Source: Betaproteobacteria bacterium UBA5216
GTDB lineage: Bacteria; Pseudomonadota; Gammaproteobacteria; Burkholderiales; SG8-41
Direction of reading: 5' to 3'
Assembly (NCBI GenBank): GCA_002412495.1
Contig: DHVE01000096.1
Coordinates: 1-22,450, forward strand
DNA: 22,450 nucleotides
The translations under genes were made by a program, and so were the position numbers. The stretch's first letter is position 1; the number at the start of each line of letters is the position of its first letter. Below the pieces are notes generated by a model. The model ran no database searches, had not been told where the DNA came from, and worked only from the letters and a program-made list of their open reading frames with translations. Below are positions 14,901-21,707 of this stretch, piece by piece.

Positions 14901-15902
14901 TTATTGCGGTTTGATGCCCGCCGATTGCGCTACCTTGCCCCAGCGCGCGATTTCGCTCTTGATGAAATTTCCATAGGCCTCGGGCGTGGCCATGGTCATT
15001 GGCACCAGACCCAGCGCGTCGAAGCGCTCCTTCACATCGGGCTGCGACGGAATTTTTACCAGCCCGCCATGTATCTTTTCGGCAATGGGGCGCGGAATGC
15101 GCGCCGGCGCCACCATTCCAAACCAGTTCACGGTCACCAGATCCCGTACGCCCTGCTCGGCGGCTGACGGTACATCCGGTAGCAGGGGATTACGTTTTTC
15201 GCTGGTGACGGCAATGCCGCGCAGCCGCCCTTGCTTGACCAAAGGCGACAACGCCGGAAACGCCTCGACCATGCCTTGTACGTGGCCGGCCAGTGTGTCG
15301 GTGAGGGCGGGGGTTGCGCCTTTGTAGGGCACGGTTTGCAGCCGTGCGCCGGTGCTGCTACGGAGCAGTTCGAGCACCATGTGCGTCATGCCGCCCGTGC
15401 CGGATATCGCGAAGTCGAGTTTTCCGGGTTGTGATTTGGCGAGGGCGATCAGGTCCTTCAGCGAATGCACGGGTAACGACGGATGCACCGTGATCAGCAT
15501 GGGTGTCATCGCGAGCGTCGCGAGCGGCGTGAAATCGGTGAGGCTGTCATAAGGCAGCTTGGCATGCGCGAAGCGGCTGAATACCAATGGGCTCAGACTC
15601 ACCACGCCCATGGTGTGTCCGTCGGGCGCCGAGCGCGCAACCATTTCGGTACCGATAACGCCGATGGCGCCGGGTCGGTTATCGACGATGGCTTGCTGTC
15701 CCCAGGCTTCCGACAGTTTTTGCGCCACTACGCGCGCGATGATGTCATTGGCGCCGCCGGGCGGGTAACCCACGACGATGCGCAAGGGTTTGGAGGGATA
15801 GTCCTGCGCGATGCCCAGGGCTGGCATCACTGCCAGTAAAAGCGGGCACCGTAAAACGCGCAATAGCAAACCGCATGGAGCGATGGGTGTTTTTTTCATC
15901 AT
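14901..15902 (-). CDS. Bug/TctC-family periplasmic substrate-binding receptor
   Basis: A 333-residue Bug receptor with an unusually long leader (about 32 residues, MMKKTP... to ALGIA, then QDYP) containing two cysteines but no proper lipobox. Family blocks: YPSKPLRIVVGYPPGGAND, VDNRPGAIGVIG, APDGHTM, VHPSLPVHS, TVPYKGATPALTD and PDVPSAAEQG. HVPYKG is TVPYKG here. The start at 15902 or the next ATG at 15899 cannot be separated; neither has a good Shine-Dalgarno. It follows another Bug gene by 36 bases on the same strand, so two receptors are made in tandem, and it converges with the molybdenum hydroxylase gene. Confidence 0.92.
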   Translation of the reverse strand: MMKKTPIAPCGLLLRVLRCPLLLAVMPALGIAQDYPSKPLRIVVGYPPGGANDIIARVVAQKLSEAWGQQAIVDNRPGAIGVIGTEMVARSAPDGHTMGVVSLSPLVFSRFAHAKLPYDSLTDFTPLATLAMTPMLITVHPSLPVHSLKDLIALAKSQPGKLDFAISGTGGMTHMVLELLRSSTGARLQTVPYKGATPALTDTLAGHVQGMVEAFPALSPLVKQGRLRGIAVTSEKRNPLLPDVPSAAEQGVRDLVTVNWFGMVAPARIPRPIAEKIHGGLVKIPSQPDVKERFDALGLVPMTMATPEAYGNFIKSEIARWGKVAQSAGIKPQ

Positions 15903-15938
15903 GGAAATATTGTTGTGCCCGCAAATTGATTGCGACCG

Positions 15939-16919
15939 CTACTCCACTTTTGCGCCAGAGGCTTTCACCGCCTTGCCCATTTTCTGAATCTCGGATTGCA
16001 CATACGCGCGCAGCCCCTCGGGCGAGGTGGTTTCGACATTCACGCCGGCGGCGGTCAGGCGCTCGCGCGATTCGGGGCTATTCAGGATTGCAACGATTTC
16101 GCTGTTGAGCCGCGCGACGATTTGTTTGGGGATGCCCGCCGGGCCGACGACGCAAAACCATGAACTCGCATCGAAGCCGGGCAGGCCGGATTCCGCGATG
16201 GTGGGCACCTCCGGCAGCGCCGCCGAGCGTTTGCTGGTGGAGACCGCGAACGCGCGCAGGCGTCCTGCCCTTACCATCGCCGAGAGCGTCGGCACGGTGC
16301 CGATGTAGAGCTGAATCTGGTTGGCCAGCAGCGACGCCATCGCCGGCACGCCACCCTGAAACGGCACGTGCGCCATGTCGATGCCGGCTTCGGTTTTGAG
16401 CATTTCGCCGACGATGTGATTGGAACTGCCCACGCCCGCCGACCCGTAGTTGATGCTGCCCGGTTTGGCTTTTGCGAGCGCGATGAATTCCTTGAGATTT
16501 TTTGCGGCGAACGTTGGCTGCACGCTCAACGCCAGCGGCACCGTGCCGGTGAGCGTGACGTGGGTAAAATCCTTCAGCGGATCGTAATTGATTTTCCCGG
16601 CGCGCAGCGTGACGTTGATCGCCATCAGGCTCACCGAGGCCAGCAGCAGCGTGTAACCATCGGGCGCGGCTTGCGCGGTAATCTCGGCGCTGACGGTGCC
16701 CGCCGCGCCGGCGCGATTGTCCGCGACCACCGGCTGGCCAAGGCGCTCGCTCAACTTTTGCGAGATCAGGCGCGCGATCAGATCGGCGGTGCCACCGGCG
16801 GGCGACTGGATCAGCAGGCGAATGGGTTTGGCGGGGTAGGTTTGGGCATGTGTTGATACAGGCATGAGCGCCAGTGTGATGGCCGCGGCCGCCATGCCGC
16901 CGCGCACGCGTTTCGCCAC
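15939..16919 (-). CDS. Bug/TctC-family periplasmic substrate-binding receptor
   Basis: A 326-residue Bug receptor if started at the GTG at 16919, which gives a textbook leader MAKRVRGGMAAAAITLALMP ending at about residue 25 (STHA, then QTYP). Family blocks: YPAKPIRLLIQSPAGGTAD, VADNRAGAAG, APDGYTL, HVPFQGG and PEVPTIAESGLPGFD. HVPYKG is replaced by HVPFQG, a visible departure in the ligand-loop region. The start is uncertain: the frame is open to 17177 because a palindromic repeat (16929-17007) lies in frame immediately upstream, so ATGs at 16955 and 17029 would add repeat-derived residues. It sits between a crotonase gene (upstream) and another Bug gene (downstream). Confidence 0.9.
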   Translation of the reverse strand: MAKRVRGGMAAAAITLALMPVSTHAQTYPAKPIRLLIQSPAGGTADLIARLISQKLSERLGQPVVADNRAGAAGTVSAEITAQAAPDGYTLLLASVSLMAINVTLRAGKINYDPLKDFTHVTLTGTVPLALSVQPTFAAKNLKEFIALAKAKPGSINYGSAGVGSSNHIVGEMLKTEAGIDMAHVPFQGGVPAMASLLANQIQLYIGTVPTLSAMVRAGRLRAFAVSTSKRSAALPEVPTIAESGLPGFDASSWFCVVGPAGIPKQIVARLNSEIVAILNSPESRERLTAAGVNVETTSPEGLRAYVQSEIQKMGKAVKASGAKVE

Positions 16920-16928
16920 GGAGCCGTC

Positions 16929-17007
16929 GTCGTTCCGGCGCAGGTGGTAGCCCATGCGGCGCCTGAAGTGACGCTGTGTTATGGGTTCCCGCCCGCGCGG
17001 GAACGAC
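16929..17007. repeat. 79-bp palindromic intergenic element with inverted ends
   Basis: The element is bounded by GTCGTTCC (16929-16936) and GGAACGAC (17000-17007), perfect inverted ends. The right half contains a tight hairpin, GTTCCCGC (16985-16992) and GCGGGAAC (16997-17004). It looks like the GTCATTCCCGC/GCGGGAATGAC type of dispersed element frequent in Burkholderiales intergenic DNA (recalled, not searched). It separates the crotonase stop at 17053 from the Bug gene and lies in frame with the latter. Confidence 0.55.
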
Positions 17008-17052
17008 AGTAAGTTGGTTGTGGACATACCACTCAAACGCATATTTCTATGA

Positions 17053-17853
17053 TCATTGGCCGGTGAATACCGGCTTGCGTTTTTCCATAAACGCCGTGCG
17101 TCCCTCGGCGTAATCCTTGCTGGCAAAACAGTCATCCACCACGCGGTCACACAACGCGATGTCGCGCTTGTGATCATCCTTGGCGATTTCGCCCAGGCAA
17201 ACCTTGACGGCTTTCAACGTCAGCGGCGCGTTGCCGCCGATGGTCTTGACGTAATTCGCGACGTACTCTTCGAGTTTGTCGACCGGCAGAACGCGATTGA
17301 CGAGGCCCATGTCCTTGGCTTCCTGCGCGTCGAACTGGCGCGCGGTGTAAAAGATTTCCGCCGTATTCGCGGGGCCGACGATATCAACGAGGCGCTTTAG
17401 CGCGCTGTATTTATAGCCCACGCCGAGCTTGCCGGCGGGGACACCGAAGCGCGAATCGTCCGAGCAGATGCGCAAGTCACAGGTGAGCGCGGTGCCGAGT
17501 CCGCCGCCCATGCAAAAGCCGCGAATCATGGCGATGGTGGGCTTCGGGCAGTTCAGCAATTTTTGCGCGATGGTGACCGACACCTTGTTGTATTCGGCGA
17601 CCATCTCCGGGTTCGCGCGCTTTTCCTTGAACTCGCTGATGTCGGCGCCCGACACAAACGCTTTGTCGCCCGCGCCCTTGAGCACGATCACGCGGACCGC
17701 CGGATCGGCGATGAAATCATTCAGCGCAATATCGAGACCCAACCACATGTCGTACGACATGGCGTTACGTTTGGCGGGGTTATTGAAGGTGATCCAGCCA
17801 GCGGCGCCGTCCTTGTGCGCGAGGAGTTTTTCAGTGTTGGTGGCGATGTTCAT
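17053..17853 (-). CDS. Enoyl-CoA hydratase/isomerase family protein with atypical active site
   Basis: A 266-residue crotonase-fold protein. FVSGADISEF (66-75) and RGFCMGGGLG (111-120) give the oxyanion hole. Both hydratase glutamates are missing at the aligned positions (G120 and A140), and the loop reads FGVPAGKLGVGYKYSALKRLVDIVG, the PA(R/K)LGLGY type. This pattern resembles decarboxylase- or unassigned-type crotonases rather than classical hydratases, so the reaction is not assigned. The C-terminal MEKRKPVFTGQ is the usual tail. The start at 17853 has AAGGAAT upstream. It is flanked by Bug genes on both sides on the same strand, at 54 bases (upstream) and across a repeat (downstream). Confidence 0.87.
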   Translation of the reverse strand: MNIATNTEKLLAHKDGAAGWITFNNPAKRNAMSYDMWLGLDIALNDFIADPAVRVIVLKGAGDKAFVSGADISEFKEKRANPEMVAEYNKVSVTIAQKLLNCPKPTIAMIRGFCMGGGLGTALTCDLRICSDDSRFGVPAGKLGVGYKYSALKRLVDIVGPANTAEIFYTARQFDAQEAKDMGLVNRVLPVDKLEEYVANYVKTIGGNAPLTLKAVKVCLGEIAKDDHKRDIALCDRVVDDCFASKDYAEGRTAFMEKRKPVFTGQ

Positions 17854-17907
17854 GGGATTCCTTAAATAATGTTTAAAAACAATAAGTTACGATAAAAACA
17901 GGAGAGA

Positions 17908-18912
17908 CTATTCCGCGGCGATGCCGGCGCGCTGGATTACCTGCGCCCATTTCACGACTTCGCTTTTCAGAAACGCCGCGTATTCATCGGGCGTGCCGAG
18001 TTTGAGGTCGCCGCCTTCGGCGAGCAGCATCTCGCGCACCTCGGGCTTTTCCACGATAGCGTGAAAGGTTTTGTTGAGCCGCAGAATAATGTCACGCGGC
18101 ACCTTCGCCGGCGCGAGCATGCCGTGCCACGACGTCACTTCATAGCCGGGCAGGCCGGCTTCATGCGCGGTCGGCACATCCGCGTAAATGCGCGCGCGCG
18201 CGAGGCCGGTGGTGGCGATGGCCTTGATCTTGCCTTCCTTGACGAATTGCGCGGCGGACGCGAGCGACGTCGCCAGATAGGTGACGCGGCCACCGCGCAA
18301 ATCGATCATCGCGGGCGACGCGCCCTTGTAGGGCACGTGCGTGGTCTGAATGCCGGCGGCCTGATTCAGCAACTCGCCCGTGATGTGTCCCGAACTGCCG
18401 ATACCCGCGGATGCAAACGTCAATGTGCCCGGCGCTTTTTTCGCCGCCGCGATCAGATCCTTGATCGATGCAATCGGCGAGCCGGTCACCACCACCAGCA
18501 CTTGCGGCGCGGTCATCAGCAGGGTGATGGGCGAAAAATCGCGCAGCGGATCGTAGGGATTTTTCTTGCGCATCGCCGGGCCGATGGCGAGATTGTTGGT
18601 TTGGCCCATCCAGATGGTGTAGCCGTCGCCCGGCGCGTTGGCGGCCAGCTCCGCGCCCAGTGACCCGCCCGCGCCGGCGCGGTTGTCGATCACTACTTGC
18701 TGTTTCAATGCTTCCGCGAGCCGGGGGCCGAGTATACGCGAGTAAATATCCGTGCTGCCACCGGGCGGAAACGGCACGATGAAGCGGATCGGTCGCGCCG
18801 GATAGGCTTGCGCCTGCGACCATGCCGGCGCGCTGGCGCCCGTCGCGATGATTGCGATCAGCGTCAGTCGGGCGAACCGTGCAGTGTTCGTCATGGGTAT
18901 CATGGAACGCAT
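17908..18912 (-). CDS. Bug/TctC-family periplasmic substrate-binding receptor
   Basis: A 334-residue Bug receptor heading the minus-strand group Bug-crotonase-Bug-Bug. Family blocks: YPARPIRFIVPFPPGGSTD, VIDNRAGAGG, PGDGYTI, HVPYKGASPAMID and ADVPTAHEAGLPGYE, ending KWAQVIQRAGIAAE. The leader ends near residue 36 (SQAQA, then YPARP). Three in-frame ATGs (18912, 18903, 18894) are possible; the last, MTNTARFARLTLIAIIATG, gives the most typical leader, and none has a strong Shine-Dalgarno. The first is kept here. It is divergent from the SDR gene at 19063 across a 150-base gap with short repeats. Confidence 0.92.
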   Translation of the reverse strand: MRSMIPMTNTARFARLTLIAIIATGASAPAWSQAQAYPARPIRFIVPFPPGGSTDIYSRILGPRLAEALKQQVVIDNRAGAGGSLGAELAANAPGDGYTIWMGQTNNLAIGPAMRKKNPYDPLRDFSPITLLMTAPQVLVVVTGSPIASIKDLIAAAKKAPGTLTFASAGIGSSGHITGELLNQAAGIQTTHVPYKGASPAMIDLRGGRVTYLATSLASAAQFVKEGKIKAIATTGLARARIYADVPTAHEAGLPGYEVTSWHGMLAPAKVPRDIILRLNKTFHAIVEKPEVREMLLAEGGDLKLGTPDEYAAFLKSEVVKWAQVIQRAGIAAE

Positions 18913-18937
18913 GCCTGAATTGTATGCGTTTGTTTCG

Positions 18938-18980
18938 GCACCGTGTGTGCACCGTGATTACGCCATGGGGTATAGTCACG
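18938..18980. promoter_or_regulatory. Direct and inverted repeats in a divergent promoter region
   Basis: In the gap between the Bug gene at 17908-18912 and the SDR gene at 19063, GCACCGTG occurs twice (18938-18945 and 18949-18956), spaced by 11 bases, about one helical turn. CGTGA (18953-18957) is repeated inverted as TCACG (18976-18980). A TATAGT at 18971-18976 could be a -10 box for the SDR gene, but no good -35 box stands at the right distance. This fits an operator region for both genes, weakly. Confidence 0.28.
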
Positions 18981-19062
18981 CGAGCGGGCAAGGGGATGCG
19001 CTGGCGTCAGAGGCGGCGTTTGTTCGCCAGGAAATGAATTCAATGATTCAACAGGAGCAGTC

Positions 19063-19827
19063 ATGTTCAGTCTTAAGGGAAAAGTCGCACTCATCACCGG
19101 TTCCACCAAGGGCATCGGCAAATCCATCGCGGAAGAAATGGCCAATGCCGGCGCGAAAGTGGTGATCTCCAGCCGCAAGGCCGATGCCTGCGAGGCCGTC
19201 GCCAAGGAATTCGCCGCGCGCGGACAAGAGGCGCTGGCCGTGCCGTGCAACGTGGGCGACAAGCTGGCGGCGCAAAATCTCGTCGATACCGTGATGAAAA
19301 AATGGGGCCGCATCGACAGCCTCGTGTGCAACGCCGCGTCGAATCCGCACTTCGGCCCGCTGGCCACGGCGTCCGACGAAGTGTTCGACAAAATCATGCA
19401 GACCAATGTGAAAAGCGTGTTCTGGCTCGCCAACATGGTGCTGCCGCAAATGGCCGAGCGCGGCGAGGGCGGCTCGATGATCATCATTTCCAGCATCGGT
19501 GCGCTGCGCGGCAGTCAGGTGCTGGGGCTTTACGGCACGTCCAAGGCGGCCGAGGCGGGCCTGGCGCGCGCGCTGGCCGTGCAGTGGGGGCCGAAGAACA
19601 TACGCGTGAATACCATCGCGCCGGGCCTGGTGAAGACCGATTTTGCCAAGGCGCTGTGGTCGGACGAAGCGCGGCGCAAATCGCGTGAAGCCTCCACGCC
19701 GCTGCGGCGCATCGGCGAGCCGAAAGACATCGGCGGCGTCGCGGTGTTTCTCGCGGCGGAGGCAGGGTCGTTCGTGACCGGGCAGATGATCGTGGCGGAT
19801 GGGGGGGTTACTATTTCGGGGTCGTGA
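19063..19827 (+). CDS. Short-chain dehydrogenase/reductase (classical SDR)
   Basis: A 254-residue classical SDR, an NAD(P)-dependent oxidoreductase of a hydroxy or oxo group. TGSTKGIG (12-19) binds the cofactor, and NAAS (90-93) replaces the common NNAG. S144, Y157 and K161 (LYGTSK) form the complete catalytic set. NTIAPGLVKTDF and VTGQMIVADGGV are the usual C-terminal blocks. R38 after ISS suggests a preference for NADP(H), as inference. The start at 19063 is fixed by AGGAGC 5 bases upstream. In contrast to the SDR at 68-859 its active site is intact. It stands alone, followed after 68 bases by the mazEF pair. Confidence 0.93.
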   Translation: MFSLKGKVALITGSTKGIGKSIAEEMANAGAKVVISSRKADACEAVAKEFAARGQEALAVPCNVGDKLAAQNLVDTVMKKWGRIDSLVCNAASNPHFGPLATASDEVFDKIMQTNVKSVFWLANMVLPQMAERGEGGSMIIISSIGALRGSQVLGLYGTSKAAEAGLARALAVQWGPKNIRVNTIAPGLVKTDFAKALWSDEARRKSREASTPLRRIGEPKDIGGVAVFLAAEAGSFVTGQMIVADGGVTISGS

Positions 19828-19834
19828 GTATTTG

Positions 19835-19870
19835 CATTGACCTGGCTGGTCAATGTTTATACAATGTATA
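19835..19870 (+). promoter_or_regulatory. mazEF promoter under two palindromes
   Basis: A near-consensus sigma-70 promoter: -35 TTGACC (19837-19842), 17-base spacer, -10 TACAAT (19860-19865). The -35 box lies in the palindrome CATTGACC-tggct-GGTCAATG (19835-19855). The -10 box lies in a second palindrome TATAC-aat-GTATA (19858-19870). A start site near 19872 would leave a leader of about 25 bases. Palindromes on both boxes are what is expected for repression by a MazE or MazE-MazF complex. Confidence 0.72.
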
Positions 19871-19895
19871 CACATTATTTTGGATGGAGAGGGCC

Positions 19896-20138
19896 ATGGA
19901 CGCGGTTATCAGGAAATGGGGCAACAGTCCGGCGGTGCGGCTTAATTCGTCGGCGATGAAAATCGCGGCGTTTGATATCGAGCAGCGCGTCACGATCAAG
20001 GCGTCCAAAGGACGAATCATTATCGAGCCCGCCGATAAATTGGAGTTCAAGCTGGAGGCGCTGGTGGCTGGCATCACCCGCGACAACCTTCACGATGCAG
20101 TGGACTTCGGCGGCCCGGTCGGCAAGGAAGCGCTGTAG
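19896..20138 (+). CDS. mazE: MazE-type antitoxin
   Basis: An 80-residue antitoxin of the AbrB/MazE family that binds DNA through its N-terminal half and neutralises MazF with its C-terminal tail. RKWGNSPAVRL (6-16) is the hallmark; RIIIEPA ends the DNA-binding fold; the tail FKLEALVAGITRDNLHDAVD closely follows the E. coli MazE tail that threads into MazF. The start at 19896 follows GGAGAGGG; the frame extends upstream to 19824, but through the promoter. The stop codon TAG shares its last base with the GTG start of mazF, so toxin translation is coupled to that of antitoxin. Expected to autoregulate through the palindromes upstream. Confidence 0.93.
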   Translation: MDAVIRKWGNSPAVRLNSSAMKIAAFDIEQRVTIKASKGRIIIEPADKLEFKLEALVAGITRDNLHDAVDFGGPVGKEAL

Positions 20139-20479
20139 TGGCGCGCGCGTATGTTCCCGACACGGGCGACGTGGTCTGGCTGGAATTTGATCCGCAGGCC
20201 GGGCATGAGCAAGCGGGACATCGTCCGGCGTTGGTGATGAGTCCGTCTTTATACAACGGCAAAACTGGTTTGATGCTGTGCTGTCCGTTGTCGACAAGAA
20301 TCAAAGGTTATCCATTTGAAGTGCCGGTGGAAGTAGGCGGACAGGCGGGTGTCGTGCTTTCGGATCAGGTCAAGTCACTCGACTGGAAAATCCGCAAGGC
20401 AGTGAAAAAAGGCGTTGTTTCCGACACTGTGATGCTTGCGGTTCGCGCGCGAATCAAAGCCCTGTTGGTGATCAAGTAA
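20138..20479 (+). CDS. mazF: MazF-type mRNA endoribonuclease toxin
   Basis: A 113-residue ribosome-independent mRNA interferase of the MazF/PemK family, matching E. coli MazF across its length (YVPDTGDVVW, FDP, EQAGHRPALV, KGYPFEV, DQVKSLDW). E24 and the catalytic R29 are conserved; T52 of E. coli MazF is Ser here (S52, in CCPLSTR), keeping a hydroxyl, and Q54 is Arg, so the cleavage site may differ from ACA. The start is a GTG overlapping the mazE stop by one base. The gene is complete and looks functional. It lies between a SDR gene and a Bug receptor, unrelated in function. Confidence 0.94.
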   Translation: MARAYVPDTGDVVWLEFDPQAGHEQAGHRPALVMSPSLYNGKTGLMLCCPLSTRIKGYPFEVPVEVGGQAGVVLSDQVKSLDWKIRKAVKKGVVSDTVMLAVRARIKALLVIK

Positions 20480-20557
20480 TCCGCAATCGGGTTCCGCCGG
20501 AACGGGCCGGATTTGCCGTCGCCTGAAACCCCAATGAGAAAGCAAGCTGAGGACACC

Positions 20558-21532
20558 ATGAAATTTCGACCATTTGTTTTGCCGATAGCGGCGTTGGTGG
20601 TTGCTGTATCCGCGTCACCCGCGTCCGCTCAAACTTACCCGGCCAAATCCGTTCGCCTGGTCTTGCCCTTTGCACCCGGCAGCGCGGTTGATGTGTTGGG
20701 CCGCCATTACGCGCAAAAGATGTCGGAGCAATGGAAGCAACAGGTGGTGGTGGACAACCGCACCGGTGCCAACGGCATTATCGGCATGGAGGCCATCGCG
20801 CGCGCGGCGGCGGATGGTTACACGATAGGCATGGGCAACGTGGCCACGCTGGCGATCAATCCGCATCTCTACAACAAGTTGCCGTACGACCCGGTGAAGG
20901 ATTTCGCGCCGGTACTGCTGTCCGCCGAGATTAACAATTGTCTTGCGGTGCATCCGTCGGTGCCGGTGACCAACGTCAAGGAACTGATTGCGTTTGCCAA
21001 GGCGCGTCCGGGGCAATTGAATTACGCCTCCGGCGGTGTGGGCAGCGCGCAGCATATTCCGATGGAGATGCTGAAGTCGATGACGGGCATCAATATTCTG
21101 CACGTGCCCTACAAGGGGCTGGCGGCGGCGTTTAACGATACGCTGGCGGGGCAGATTCCGATGATGGTGCCGGGGCTGGCGACGGCGCTGCCGCACGCGA
21201 ACAGCGGCAAGCTGCGCATACTGGCCACCACCGGCGCCAAGCGTGCGGCGGCGACCCCGCAGATACCCAGCGTCGCCGAGGCCGGCGTGCTGGGTTATGA
21301 CTTCGATTCGTGGACGGGTTTCTTGTTGCCGGCTGGCACGCCGCCCGACACGGTGTCACGCGTGAATGCCGAGACGCTGCGCGTGACGCGTTTGCCGGAG
21401 ACCAAGGAGCGCTTGTCCGCACTGGGCTTCGCGCTGATCGGTGGCACGCCGGCGGAATTTGGAGAATACATACGCGCGAATATTGCGCGCATCGGGCCGG
21501 TGGTTAAGGCTGCGGGGATTAAGCCGGAGTGA
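20558..21532 (+). CDS. Bug/TctC-family periplasmic substrate-binding receptor
   Basis: A 324-residue Bug receptor. Leader MKFRPFVLPIAALVVAVSAS continues to residue 24 (PASA, then QTYP). Family blocks: YPAKSVRLVLPFAPGSAVD (with GSAVD for the usual GG-x-x-D loop), VVDNRTGANG, AADGYTI, VHPSVPVTN, HVPYKGLAAAFND and PQIPSVAEAGVLGYD. HVPYKG is followed by LAAAFND instead of the usual APALTD, a loop that faces the ligand in this family. The start at 20558 has GAGGA just upstream; the frame opens at 20513. It follows mazF by 78 bases and is closed by a palindromic element before the MFS gene. Confidence 0.93.
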   Translation: MKFRPFVLPIAALVVAVSASPASAQTYPAKSVRLVLPFAPGSAVDVLGRHYAQKMSEQWKQQVVVDNRTGANGIIGMEAIARAAADGYTIGMGNVATLAINPHLYNKLPYDPVKDFAPVLLSAEINNCLAVHPSVPVTNVKELIAFAKARPGQLNYASGGVGSAQHIPMEMLKSMTGINILHVPYKGLAAAFNDTLAGQIPMMVPGLATALPHANSGKLRILATTGAKRAAATPQIPSVAEAGVLGYDFDSWTGFLLPAGTPPDTVSRVNAETLRVTRLPETKERLSALGFALIGGTPAEFGEYIRANIARIGPVVKAAGIKPE

Positions 21533-21611
21533 TGTTGCTGCTTTCTGGTTTGTCGTACTGATAGGTATTGCCGATTCTCTTTCGGGCACGTGACCTGGGA
21601 ATGGTTACTTG

Positions 21612-21681
21612 CCCCTCACCCTAACCCTCTGCGTCGCTTTCAGTGTGCCCTGATCCCCGCACGTGGGGAGAGGGGATTTTT
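21612..21681 (+). terminator. Palindromic intergenic element with T-run, probable terminator
   Basis: CCCCTC (21612-21617) pairs with GAGGGG (21670-21675), and inside it CCCC (21655-21658) pairs with GGGG (21665-21668). A run of five T (21677-21681) follows directly. The sequence is of the CCCCTCACCCTAACCCTCT...GGGGAGAGGGG type of dispersed intergenic repeat. It stands 80 bases after the Bug stop and 27 before the MFS start, so it probably ends the Bug transcript. Confidence 0.55.
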
Positions 21682-21707
21682 CTTGGTTTAGTCACCGTCT
21701 CCGAATA

